From: Mytilisepta virgata
Taxonomy: Eukaryota > Mollusca > Bivalvia > Mytilida > Mytilidae
DNA length: 64,000 bases
NCBI GenBank assembly: GCA_028015205.1
Contig: CM051514.1
Location: 34,364,150-34,428,149, forward strand
Direction: 5' to 3'
The number at the start of each line of letters is the position of its first letter. Position 1 is the first letter of the stretch. Below the pieces are notes generated by a model. It was not told where the DNA came from, searched no databases, and worked only from the letters and a program-made list of their open reading frames with translations. A program made the translations under genes and the position numbers. This document shows, piece by piece, positions 22,905 to 34,273 of the stretch.

Positions 22905-23489
22905 CAAAACTACAATCCATAGTTTCAATTACAAGTTGTGGTAAAGTTTTTGGCAAATCATCATATACTGTATGCAAATAATAGTTAGGAAGGGAATAAG
23001 CTACATCCTTAAGAACTTGTTCATCTATTTCTGGTCCAATACCAACTGTCACAATCCTTACTCCAGCATTTTTACAAGCAGTTCCTTCTGTAAGTACTGG
23101 GTCTGATCCTTTATTATTTTTACCATCAGTCAGTAATACTAGATAATTCTGGGCATCTGGACGGTCCCCTTTATCTATTGAAAACATTTCTGTACATGCA
23201 TATCTGAAGGCATCCGCAATATCTGTGTAAGATCCTTTCTTATACACTGCATCATCAAATGTCTTTTTAAGGTCTGAATTTTTGTAATGGCTATTCAGGT
23301 GAAGAATTGGTCTAGAAGTTCCTTCTCCTGCAAACAGTGTAACACCAACTCTGACCAAATTTTCTCCAATGGCCAATTTATCAACAGTGTTTGACAAAGC
23401 AGTCATAGAATCTTTGAAATGTTGAATGCCAACACTTCCTGATTCATCTACTACAAATACAATGTCTACTGGCACAACAGTTTTACAAT
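22905..23489 (-). CDS. Exon 17: vWA1 domain
   Basis: 585 bases, phase 1 in and 1 out, a whole von Willebrand factor A domain in one exon. MIDAS is complete: DESGS near the start, the Thr in GSYTDIADAF, and LLTDGKN. Flanking Cys (DCKTVVP and MDCSFG) can close the domain. vWA domains bind ligands through a metal ion. Close to vWA2 over its whole length, roughly half the residues shared by eye. Confidence 0.93.
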
Positions 23490-24261
23490 CTGAAATAAAA
23501 ATAGAATTATAAAGCATTGAACTTCACATAAATTCAGAAAAATATTCATCTCATGTCAAATTATTTACTTTTGAGGATTCAGCACAAACATCTGAATGTA
23601 CTAATTACAATAAAACCTCATTAACACAACACCATCAGTGGTGTAGCTATCCCTGGATTAAAGTGGAAGCACAAAAACAGGTGAAAATCCTCGGTAAGTT
23701 TTCAATGTCCTTTGTCAATAAAACTCTGACAAAACATACATGTAAATATTTCCAGGAAAATTTGTCCATGTGAACAACAAAAGTAATAAATACACAATAT
23801 ATGTACTTTGTAAATTGTTCCGAAAAAATAAAGTATATTTGTACAAGCCTTAAAAACTGGTAGAAATGCCAGATTTAGTAAAAGCATTTTTTTTTTGCCC
23901 TTTTTGCAGTGAGTATAAACAAACTTTACATTTTCTGACATTTTTATCCTGCAACACTAAACTGTTTATCTGTTTTAGCAAAAATGCATGAAAATGGAAC
24001 ATTTACAGCTGATGTGAAGAATCAGCCTTTTCAGTGTGTAATCTAGGGAAGTCATATTCACTGTGAACCAGAACACAATACAAAATATCAATGAATGTGA
24101 GGACAAGGGTACCAGGCTAATGACCAATATAGAAAAACTTTTACGTATCTAATAAATATGAGCCTTTTTTTCTATTTTGGGTGTGTCTAAACCTTTCATT
24201 ACTACGGGCTAGAACTACAGTCCATGAACTTTAAACATAGAAATTGTGTAAGCAGTATTAC

Positions 24262-24425
24262 CTTGAGGCCATACTATGGAACCATCAGCTTTGCAGATTG
24301 GAAGTGGCAATACAGCATTTGCCAATAAACTGAATTCTGCCAAACAATTGCTTGTATCTTTAGGATCACATAATCCTAAAACAATTGATGCTATAAGTCC
24401 TGTTTCTGTCTTCTGTATGTAATAC
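24262..24425 (-). CDS. Exon 16: Z1 three-Cys module
   Basis: 164 bases, phase 2 in and 1 out. YYIQKTETGLIASIVLG, then LGLCDPKDTSNC and PLPICKADGS; three Cys as in all Z modules. Lacks the VDL motif of Z2-Z5 (SIVLG instead). Confidence 0.75.
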
Positions 24426-24644
24426 CTACAATGAAAAACACAGTCCTCATATGGAGGTTAAAAACATTTTGTTCATCAGGATTTCATATTAATGATGTGT
24501 CTGTTTATATCTTTTTTTATGGTCAATCAACTGACTGCAATTATTACATCTGAAATACAAAATTTCATCTATATTACCATAATTTCTCTAATGTTTGTCA
24601 TTAAAAATACCTATTTTTGAGGAAAGTGTGACAAAACATTTTGT

Positions 24645-24702
24645 TACGGACAGACAAGGATGGACGCATGGGCGGTACCACTTCTTTGGAGTAGGGGTAT
24701 AA
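24645..24702. repeat. Family B tail fragment
   Basis: TTACGGACAGACAAGGATGG then GGAGTAGGGGTATAAAAA is like the end of family B; no head is present. Confidence 0.45.
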
Positions 24703-25022
24703 AAATCAGAGAAATAATGGTAATTTGGTGTTAATGTCTAAAGCATAGACTATCAAATGGCAATAGTTTTCTTATGATGAATTTTTTTTTAACTATAACA
24801 AAAACTCAAAATTGATAATGGAACACATACTAAACAAAAATTGTTTTTAAATACTATATACTAAATTTTACATAATGGATTAAAAAACGGACATTTCTCA
24901 ACCTTCACAGACAATGATGAGAGGGTAGGTGAAACCATGTAATTCTGATATTGCTAGATTAATACTTCAGTTTTTGATAAAGATTAAGATAAAAATGAAA
25001 ATATCACATCAAACCAACTTAC

Positions 25023-25089
25023 TTCAATATTCCATCAATTCCTCCCATGATATCAAAACTTAATCCTGTGTGAATTTCGTCTGATCTCC
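25023..25089 (-). CDS. Exon 15: W1 link module
   Basis: 67 bases, phase 1 in and 2 out: RSDEIHTGLSFDIMGGIDGI. The longest of the five W exons (others 43-55 bases). Donor GTAAGT. A repeat of the GAGCAAAGCTCAC family starts only 16 bases from its acceptor side. Confidence 0.7.
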
Positions 25090-25104
25090 CTGTAAATTGA
25101 AATA

Positions 25105-25630
25105 ACTAGATGTACTGTGAGCAAAGCTCACAAAGGATACCCCCCGCTTTGAAGTCCAATTATCTCCCTTGTGTGATATCGGAAAGCAAAGATTTTTCTT
25201 CATGCACATCTTTGGATGATGTACTTCCTTTCTGTAAAGTTTCGTTGAAATCCATTGAGCGGTCTAGGAGGAGTTGCGCTTACGAGGTTCATATATAATG
25301 TATAAGCCAAAAAAAAATAGAAGTCCAATTATCTCCCTTGTGTGATATACGAAAGCAAAGATTTTTCTTCATGCACATCTTTGGATGATGTACTTCCTTT
25401 CTGAAAGTTTCGTTGAAATCCATTGAGCAGTCTAGGAGGAGTTGTGCTTACGAGGTTCATATATAATGTATAAGCCAAAAAAAATAGAAGTCCAATTATC
25501 TCCCTTGTGTGATATCGGAAAGCAAAGATTTTTCTTCATGCACATCTTTGGATGATGTACTTCCTTTCTGTAAAGTTTCGTTGAAATCCATTGAGCGGTC
25601 TAGGAGGAGTTGCGCTTACAAGATATATGG

Positions 25631-25668
<38 letters not shown>

Positions 25669-25720
25669 GGACAAGGCGATTCCTATATACCCCCCCAAAC
25701 TTTGTTTGCGGGGGGTATAA
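25105..25720. mobile_element. Family B repeat with ~168-bp triple repeat
   Basis: Starts ACTAGATGTACTGTGAGCAAAGCTCAC; three units starting AAGTCCAATTATCTCCC at 25152, 25321 and 25488; then (GACA)n and GCGGGGGGTATAAAAA. Starts 16 bases from exon 15. Confidence 0.85.
25628..25672. repeat. (GACA)n tract
   Basis: GGACAGACAGACAGACAGAC and on, inside the tail of the family B copy. Confidence 0.95.
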
Positions 25721-26094
25721 AAATTCATTTCGTAAGTAAATCAAACTAATTGGTTAAAGGATGTTACAGAAAAATCTTCATGACTAGTGTTAGCTATTGA
25801 TATTTATAACTGATAAAATTTCAAAAATACTAAAGCAACTTGTGGAACAAAATATCTGCTCCTGACTGGGAGACATTATTACTGTTTACTGGAATGATAT
25901 TTTTAATTCTCCCTGATCAACCTTCGTCTTTTCAGCCATGTTAAATTTCAGCTATTTGTTTAAATGCAATGCTTTTGATAGACTGGTTTAATGATTCCAG
26001 AATGTTAAGAAAAAATCACTGCCATGATATGATAAAATCCATCTTTCAAAATTTCTATCTCTTTCTCTCGAAAACACAAAACTTCAACAATTAC

Positions 26095-26304
26095 CATCAT
26101 ATCCCATGTCAAACTTTACACTGTAGTGATCATCTTGAAATCCAAATTTGAATTCATACTGACAAGGATCATATCTAGCATAGGCTTTGACAGTATAAAG
26201 AAAATACAGAAACTTGATATTCATGCAGCACTCCAGACCTAAACACATGGAGTCATATGTACAATACATATTGTCTGGTTTTGTCACAGCCATCCATGGA
26301 CATC
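26095..26304 (-). CDS. Exon 14: Y1 six-Cys module
   Basis: 210 bases, phase 1 in and 1 out. Cys pattern CPW..., MYC, MCLGLECC, DPC, then a strand ending FDMGYDG. All six conserved Y cysteines are present. The 5' half and acceptor of this exon are the source of the 119-bp tandem array immediately upstream in the transcript (26305-27416). Confidence 0.8.
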
Positions 26305-27416
26305 CTGCAATTACAAATGATCAATATTTAACTTGATATTTATGCAGCACCCCAGACCTAAACACATGGAGTCATATGTACAATACATATTGTCTGGTGT
26401 TGTTACAGCCATCCATGGACATCCTGTAATTACAAATGATCAACATTTAACTTGATATTTATGCCGCACCCCAGACCTAAACACATGGAGTCATATGTAC
26501 AATACATATTGTCTGGTTTTGTCACAGCCATCCATGGACATCCTGTAATTACAAATGATCAATATTTAACTTGATATTTATGCAGCACCCCAGACCTAAA
26601 CACATGGAGTCATATGTACAATACATATTGTCTGGTGTTGTTACAGCCATCCATGGACATCCTGTAATTACAAATGATCAACATTTAACTTGATATTTAT
26701 GCAGCACCCCAGACCTAAACACATGGAGTCATATGTACAATACATATTGTCTGGTTTTGTCACAGCCATCCATGGACATCCTGTAATTACAAATGATCAA
26801 CATTTAACTTGATATTTATGCCGCACCCCAGACCTAAACACATGGAGTCATATGTACAATACATATTGTCTGGTTTTGTCACAGCCATCCATGGACATCC
26901 TGAAATTACAAATGATCAATATTTAACTTGATATTTATGCAGCACCCCAGACCTAAACACATGGAGTCATATGTACAATACATATTGTCTGGTGTTGTTA
27001 CAGCCATCCATGGACATCCTGTAATTACAAATGATCAACATTTAGCTTGATATTTATGCCGCACCCCAGACCTAAACACATGGAGTCATATGTACAATAC
27101 ATATTGTCTGGTGTTGTTACAGCCATCCATGGACATCCTGCAATTACAAATGATCAATATTTAACTTGATATTTATGCAGCACCCCAGACCTAAACACAT
27201 GGAGTCATATGTACAATACATATTGTCTGGTGTTGTTACAGCCATCCATGGACATCCTGTAATTACAAATGATCAATATTTAACTTGATATTTATGCCGC
27301 ACCCCAGACCTAAACACATGGAGTCATATGTACAATACATACTGTCTGGTATTGTTACAGCCATCCATGGACATCCCGTATTTACAAATAATCAACATTT
27401 AACTCAATATTCATGA
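26212..27416 (-). repeat. 119-bp tandem array, ten copies, derived from exon 14
   Basis: The marker CATGGAG starts at 26246, 26365, 26484, 26603, 26722, 26841, 26960, 27079, 27198 and 27317: an exact 119-base period with no length change. The first copy is inside exon 14; the other nine repeat its 5' half, its AG acceptor and about 26 bases of intron. Copies 1-8 keep the AG; the last has GG. An A/C variant at TGC[A/C]GC roughly alternates, hinting at two-unit amplification. Confidence 0.97.
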
Positions 27417-27639
27417 ATTAGTGCAGCCTCTAACATGTGTAGTATTTATATACAAAACCTGTTTTCTGCAGTTTCCCATAATTTTACTTTATCAAAAGTT
27501 TACTTGAATTTTGTGGCATCACACAGTAGAGTAGTTTATGATTGGTTTTGTCACAGAGATTCATGGAAATTTTAACATGATATGCCAGACATAAACACAA
27601 TGAATCATAAATGATATGCTGACAAGAACATACTTACAT

Positions 27640-27772
27640 TATATTATGGTCTTGTATTGGTTATATGCGAAATATCTGCCAGTCTGAGTGACATATTACC
27701 CGCCACAAGGAGAGTGTAATATGTCACTCAGACCTGGCAAATATTTCGTGTATAACCGTCACAAGACCCTAA
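27640..27772. repeat. Foldback, ~58-bp arms
   Basis: GGTCTTGTATTGGTTATATGCGAAATAT... and the reverse ...ATATTTCGTGTATAACCGTC; the centre is about 17 bases. A single-arm relative is at 47190-47235. Confidence 0.75.
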
Positions 27773-28307
27773 TAGTGTGATTATTATACTTTATGCTAAG
27801 AATTCATCTATTTTAAAATTAATTCACTTTTCTCATGTAAAAAAAGCGCATCGGTGACTGAGACATTTCTTTCGTAAACATTCATGAAAAGCCCTCTATT
27901 CTTGTAACTGCATAGATGCCAACCCTTTGTTGGTGCTATCAGTAAAAACGATCTGAGTTGTCAGTAATTTGCAACTTTTTTCAGTAATCATAATTTTTCA
28001 TAGAATATTGTATCCAACAGCATAATTATAAGAAATACAAAATGCAAAATAACGCGTTCATCAATATATTTGAAATCGTAGAAAATCTGAATAGATCTTT
28101 TTATAAAGAAAACAATCCAAAGACATCCCAAAAGCATTTAAAAATCCGAATCTGTATAGCGTTTTACCTTTCCATGATAAAACATGTAATGAAAGATTAA
28201 AATTTAAACCAGGAACAGTTTTGAACCGGTAATGAATGAAAATTCGTAATAATAGACTTTACACTGTAACAACGTAATTTTGACCTGAGATTTGTGACAA
28301 ATACAGA

Positions 28308-29045
28308 ACAAGAGAGCTGTCTGAGTGACAGCAAACCAGGTTTTCTATTTCATTTTTACTGGGTAACTTTTCTCCAACAAAGAAGTCAAGGGTCAAGGTC
28401 AGATGTCAACATCTTTAGTACATGACACATCATCTTGAGGTACACTACCCACACATCAAAAATCTAAGATCTAGGTTTAAGACAAAAAGTTACAGGCTGG
28501 ACATGATTAGCAAATTATTGACCTTGAGGTCAACATCCTTTATATGCGACACATCATCTTGAGGAAACCTACACAAACAACAAATATCCAAGGCCTAGGT
28601 CTTAAGGCAAAAAAGTTACAAAAATGACCAATCTATTGATCTTGAGGTCAAGGTCAACATCCTTTGAATGTGAAACAACGTCTCAAGGTTACCTACCTAC
28701 ACACCAAAAGCCAAGGCCTAGGTCTTTAGACAAAAAAGTAACAAAATTTACCTATTAATTGACCTTGAGGTCAATGGTCAAGGTCAATATTCTTGGTACG
28801 CAACACATCATCTTGAGATAACCTACCTACACACCAAAAATCCAAGGCCTAGGTCATCAGGTCAACATTTTTGAAACATGACACATCATCTTGAGGTGAC
28901 ATATCCACATACCATAGATCTAAGGTCTAGGTCTTAAGACAAGAAAGTTATAGGCCGGACATGATTGGCAGTCACCCGCCCGCCCGACCGACTTCACCAA
29001 TTCAATAACCGGATTTTTCCAGAGGAAAACCCAGTAACAAATCGT
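28308..29045. repeat. Family E repeat, GACCTTGAGGTCAA units
   Basis: Four to five degenerate units of about 120 bases, each with TTGACCTTGAGGTCAA-type palindrome, ACATCATCTTGAGG and CCAAGGCCTAGGTC; GCCCGCCCGACCGAC before the end. Confidence 0.75.
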
Positions 29046-29144
29046 AATGGTTGGCATCTATGTAACTGTAAATGTACATAATAAACTGTTGACACAGAGA
29101 TATGTCTCACATGTCGGTAGAAAATTCGAAAAACAATCTGATGG

Positions 29145-30236
29145 ACAAAGACATTGCTAATAAATTGAAAGTTGCTGGACTATGACCTAGGCAGGGCCTC
29201 GAAATGGTCGTCAAACTGAGATGTACTGAAAGTAATGCAACTTTATAGAAAATATCATTGATCTATCACAAGACGTTCCTATCAAACTAATTTAAGCAGA
29301 AAACTTAACATTGAAAATTGCTAATTAATTGAAAGTCATTGGACCATGACCTAGGGGACATGGCCTCAAAATGGTCAACTAACTCAGATATACTGATAGT
29401 TATGCAACTTTATAGAAAATATCATTGATCTATCACAAGATGTTCCTATCAAACTAACATAAGCAGAAAACTTAACATTGAAAATTGCTAATTAATAGAA
29501 AGTCGCTGCACCATGACCTAGGGGACAGGGCCTCAAAATGGTCAACTAAGGGACAAGATCAAAAGTTCAATGTAGGATAAAAAACTTAATTCACATAGTT
29601 TTTTCACTGACCCCCACCCCCCCCCCCCCCCTCTTAACTTAATTTGGGAAAAATTTGATTGACCAATATGGGCATATGCTTTGAGTATACTTTTTGTATC
29701 ATGGGTCCTTTTTTTCCTCAACAATGTATGTTTGTTCTGTATTTTGACTTGGACATCACTTGAATTAGTATTTTTCAATCCGAAAATCGATGTCGGATAA
29801 CAAAACTTGCAGAGATTTTTACCCTCCACCCCCAAACTATTTGAATTAAGTTTTTTATCCGACATTGAACTTTTGATCTCGTCCCTAACTCAGATATACT
29901 GATAGTTATGCAACTTTATAGAAAATATAATTGATCTATCTTAAGTAGTTCCTATCAACTAACTTAAGCAGAAAACTTAACATTGATAATTGCTAACTAA
30001 CAGAAAGTTGCTGTACCTTGACCTAGGTGGCAGGGCCTCGAAATGGTTGTCAAATTGAGATTATAATGATATTAATGCAACTTTGTACAAAATATCATTG
30101 ATCTATCACAAGTAGTTCCTATCAAACTAACTTAAACAGAAAACTTAACCATTGTTGACGACGCAGCCGACACTGTCAGGAAAGCAACACCTACGTCTCG
30201 CCTTCATCAACTTTCGTTGCAGGGGAGACAAAAATA
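29145..30236. repeat. Family F repeat, units of ~170-180 bp
   Basis: Units share GACCTAGG, GGGCCTC(G/A)AAATGGT, TTATAGAAAATATCATTGATC and AAGCAGAAAACTTAAC. One unit is interrupted by the TA-flanked MITE. Ends in CAGGGGAGACAAAAAT. Confidence 0.75.
29547..29887. mobile_element. TA-flanked MITE with ~50-bp inverted ends
   Basis: Element 29549-29885 begins AGGGACAAGATCAAAAGTTC and ends with the near-perfect reverse complement (GAACTTTTGATCTCGTCCC). TA stands on both sides. The neighbouring copy of the host repeat reads CAACTAACTCAG without the insert (near 29385), which gives the empty site with one TA. Features fit Tc1/mariner-type non-autonomous elements. Confidence 0.85.
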
Positions 30237-30237
30237 A

Positions 30238-31044
30238 CTAGAAATACTGTGAGCAAAGCTCACTAATTGATACCCCCGCACCCCCTATCACAAGGAATGG
30301 CAAAGTCAATGTTTTGCTATGGAAAACATAAAAAGTTGGTCAGATCAAAATCCAAAATAGGAGGTGCACTATGGTATCATGTGATAAAGATTCTCTGAAA
30401 GTCTAATGGAATTCCCTTTAGTGGTTTAGGAGGAGTTGCAGATGGCATACTGGTACCCCCGTATCACAATGAATGGCAAAGTCCATGTGTTGGTATGGAA
30501 AACCCCAAATGTTGGTCAGATCAAAATCTAAAATAGGAGGTGCACTACAGCATCATGTAATAAAGATCCTCTGAAAGTTTCATCAAATTCCATTCAGTGG
30601 TTTAGGAGGAGTTGCGGATGGCATCATGGTACCCCTATCACAATGAATGTCAAAGTCCATGTTTTGGTATGGGTAACCCCAAATATTCATCAGATCAAAA
30701 TCTAAAATAGGAGGTGCACTATGGCATCATGTAATAAAGATCCTCTGAAAGTTTCATCAAATTCCATAGAGTTGTTTAGGAGGAGTTGTGGATGGCATCA
30801 TGGTACCCCCTATCACATTGAAAGTCAAAGTCCATGTTTTTCTATGGGAAACCCCAAAAATTGGTCCGAATCAAATTCTAAAATAGGAGGTGCACAATGC
30901 CATCATGGGATGAAGATTCTCTGAAAGTTTCATCAAATTCCATTGAGTAGTTTAGGAGGAGTTGCGGATGCAAAGGTCGGACGGACGGACGGACAGACAC
31001 AACAAATACCATATACCCCGCTTTTTTCAAAAGCGGGGGTATAA
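30238..31044. mobile_element. Family B repeat
   Basis: Starts CTAGAAATACTGTGAGCAAAGCTCACTAA; four units carrying GATGGCATCATGGTACCCC; ends with CGGACGGACGGAC and AAAAGCGGGGGTATAAA. Confidence 0.85.
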
Positions 31045-31220
31045 ATATGACATATAAAGCCGCACTTGGACATATTACTGTAGTTCATATGCCATATTTG
31101 CCCGCACCACAAAAAGCTCATGCGACATATAAAGCCACACATGGACATATTACTGTAGTTCTTATGCTGCATTTTCTGGATAGGTTGGAATTTATATGAG
31201 AATTATTAACGTACAAAATA
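31045..31220. repeat. Repeat also present inverted at 46905-47130
   Basis: ATGACATATAAAGCC(G/A)CAC..TGGACATATTACTGTAGTTC occurs twice here (about 70 bases apart) and in reverse at 46978-47110. Confidence 0.65.
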
Positions 31221-31524
31221 TCACAGTAATTTCTGGCATGAAGTATAATAATTTGTCATTTTCATAAACAAAACTTGTCAATTCATTGCTAAATTTTATA
31301 TTACACATTCCACTAAACAACTTTTTCAACAACTTTTTCATTGATTAGCATATCAAAGGCACCTGAAGTTGTATGAATGATAACACTAACAAGATTATAA
31401 ACACATGAATGTAACACAATGTGGAAAACATTTATATGTTATATCTTCTAAAAAGGTAATTAATCTACATATGAAATGAATCTTGCTAAAATGTCTCATT
31501 TTCTTGTCAAACTTAAGTATTTAC

Positions 31525-31663
31525 TATTATCTGGCTTTGTAAGTCTTGCAATCATTTGTTCTCTTGTGCCATCTGTAGATTTGCCTCTTTCTAACAGTTC
31601 TTGTTTTAGCTGTTCATCTGTGGCCTGTGCTGGATTAAGGCAGGGCTTGTTATCTATAAGTTT
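31525..31663 (-). CDS. Exon 13: X0 module, Cys and SAP-like tail
   Basis: 139 bases, phase 0 in and 1 out. KLIDNKPCLNP holds the single X-module Cys, followed by LKQELLERGKSTDG and REQMIARL, which matches the SAP motif pattern (LxxELxxRGLxTxGxKxxLxxRL). SAP normally binds nucleic acid; in this context that function is doubtful. Donor GTAAAT. Confidence 0.75.
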
Positions 31664-32817
31664 CTACAAATAAAATTGCTGCTTTTTAACAAGATTATTT
31701 TTCTTCAAAGGAATTCTATGAACAAACCTAATATTTATTCAATTTGAAACAATATAAACTATTCTCATTTTTCTTTCATGCAACTTGTACATTTAGAAAA
31801 GATTTTCTTATACTATAATTTTTGGAAGAAATGCTTGATTATATATCAATCCTGCTTAAAAAGGTATGAAACATCTAAGAATCAAATGAATGAAAATAAA
31901 GTAACATATTGGATATCATTATGCCATTTAATCCTTTTCCCTTTGAAAATGATGTGAGCCTGCAATTTTCTTGGAGTTAGTTTGACCACATGAAAATACC
32001 GAACGAATATATCAGCTATTGTAAAATTATTTCAAAACACCAAACCATTTCCTTTATTCTTAAGCTAAATTACATTGTGTTATCGAATATGGGATATTAG
32101 AATATATTGGCCAATTGGATAGGAATACTCATGGGAAATATGTCAAAATCATGTACAATCGAACATTAATAAAATGGTCTGATTCAATGGAAACAATTTT
32201 TTGGAATCACATCCACCAACAGGTAAAAAATTTCAATTACGTTTGTCTTTATTGCGTCATTTATCAGTTTGTTAAGAAAGACTGCATCAAGGGCACTATC
32301 AAAATTTAACTGAATAGTTCATAATTTTTTTGCAATTTTTAATGTATACTCTTTAAAATATTCATGTTAAACAGTAAAGGTTCATCAAAGCAACCTATAC
32401 ACATTATGCACTAGAATGGTACCATCATTGAGCCCTGTTCTGGACGGTATTGGTGTCATTTTTATCAATTACAAGACCTTATTAGTCTATTATCTTCATG
32501 TGTTTTTATCTCACTTCCTTGGCAAAGACAGGCATTTACAGACATGGGAGTGGAAAGTCAGATTTTGTTTTATAATTTAAGATTTCATATTTCATTGAGG
32601 AAGTAGTATTAATCATGAATATTGTGTAACTCAGTGTAAAGAGTGTAGGCAGTTGGATTAGATGAAAGATTTGTTGTCGTTTTACAGGTATTAGGTCAAT
32701 CAGTCCCAAAATCAGTCCAGTTCCCCAGCAGATCCATCCCCATATTGTAAAATACAAGCATCTGATCTGATGCAAATTTTTAAAAACCTACCAATGTGTA
32801 ACAATTTCAATGTAAAC
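31664..32817. other. Intron, nothing recognised
   Basis: AT-rich intron 12 sequence before the family A block. Confidence 0.6.
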
Positions 32818-34271
32818 TAGAGGCTCGTCTGAGCCTGTTTCGCTCACCTGGCTTTTATTTTGCCATTATAAAATGTAAGCTCTTTTGTATCCACACGGCT
32901 GTTAAAAAAATGCAAAATATCAAAGTAACCTTGAAATTTGACCTTTGACCTAAAAAAAGGGAAACCATTTGCATCTGTCCTTCCATATGAGATTCCTGCC
33001 AACTTTGGTTACAGTCTGCCCATTAGTTCCTGAGCAAATGACAAAAAAAAGTCTTTTCCCATATGGTGTCAATGGAAATTTGGACAGCCGCAGCCAATTG
33101 GTTGATCATATGAATCTCAACAAAAAGTGGATCGCTTGTAGAAGGTACTATTGCCATCAATTTCAAAATATTTAATAATGTAGTTTCTTCAGAGAAGATT
33201 TTTGAAAATTACAGGCTCTCAAGAGCCTGTATCGCTCACCTGGATTTAACTTTTCACCTTGAGCAGACCTAAAAATTTAAGTGTTGCAGTCAATTTGGCT
33301 GGTTTTTCTATAGGATTCTATGTTAAACTAATTTCAGCTGTGGTTTCAGACAAGAAGATTTTTCAATGAATTTTTCCATAGGGCCCTATGTTAAACTAAG
33401 TTCGGGTGTGGCGGCCATCTTGGTTAACAGTCCGGGTCATTGGACATATTTCTGAAAGAGAACCTCCTAAGAACCATTACTGCCAACTTTGGTTCCAACT
33501 GGCCTTGTAGTTTCATATAAGAAGATTTTTGAAATTCACCCCCCCCCCCCCCCTTATTTTTAGTAATAGCATCCATGTCAGTTGGAAGTCAGGGATGCCA
33601 GACATAATTTTGGAAGGGGGACATCCAAGGACCATTCCACGAAAGTTTGGTCTCAATTGGCCCAGTGGTTTGAGAGCAAAAGATCTTTAAAAGATAGTTT
33701 ATGCTGGATGCCGTCTTTAAAGGGCAAAAACTCCTATGAGGGGTCAATCAATGATTTTGGTCATGTTGACTTATTTGTATATCTTACTTTGTTGAACATT
33801 TTTGCGGTTTACAATTTGTCTTTATCTATAATAATATTCAAGATAAAAACCCAAAACTGCAAAATTTCCTTAAATTTAACAATTCAGGGGCAATAACCCC
33901 ACAAAGGATCGACTGATTCGTCTGAAAATTTCAGGACAGGTAGATCTTGACCTGATAAACATTTATAACCTGTCAGTTTTGCTCTAATTGCTTTAGTTTT
34001 TGAGATATAAGACAAGAACTGCAGTTAACCCCTATGTTCTATTTTTAGCCATGTCGGCCATATTGGTTGGCAGGTGGGGTCATCAGACATATTTTTTAAT
34101 CTAGATACCCTAATGATGCTTGTGGCCAAGTTTGGTTCCATTTGGCCCAGTAGTTTCAGAGGAGAAGATTTTTGTAAAAGTTAACGGACAACGACAGATG
34201 ACGGACGATGGCGGACGACAGACGCCAAGTGATGAGAAAAGCTCGCTTGAACCTGTGGGTCAGGTGAGCTA
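32818..34271. mobile_element. Family A repeats, two heads in a row
   Basis: Heads GCTCACCTGG near 32844 and 33233; tail GGTCAGGTGAGCTAAAAA near 34258-34273. The first copy looks truncated by the second. Confidence 0.7.
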
Positions 34272-34273
34272 AA

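Larger units (their letters stand above)
26305..31524. other. Intron 13, repeat-filled
   Basis: Apart from the tandem array, foldback, repeat families and MITE listed separately, I see no exon in this 5.2-kb intron. Long open frames here lie in repeats. Confidence 0.6.

Noticed and set aside
26338..27370. A CRISPR-like or satellite reading of the 119-base array
   Set aside because: No spacer/repeat alternation; each unit is a copy of exon 14 with intron, so it is an exon-derived tandem duplication.
30721..31172. Short open frames in the region 30721-31172
   Set aside because: They fall inside the family B repeat and the repeat at 31045-31220.
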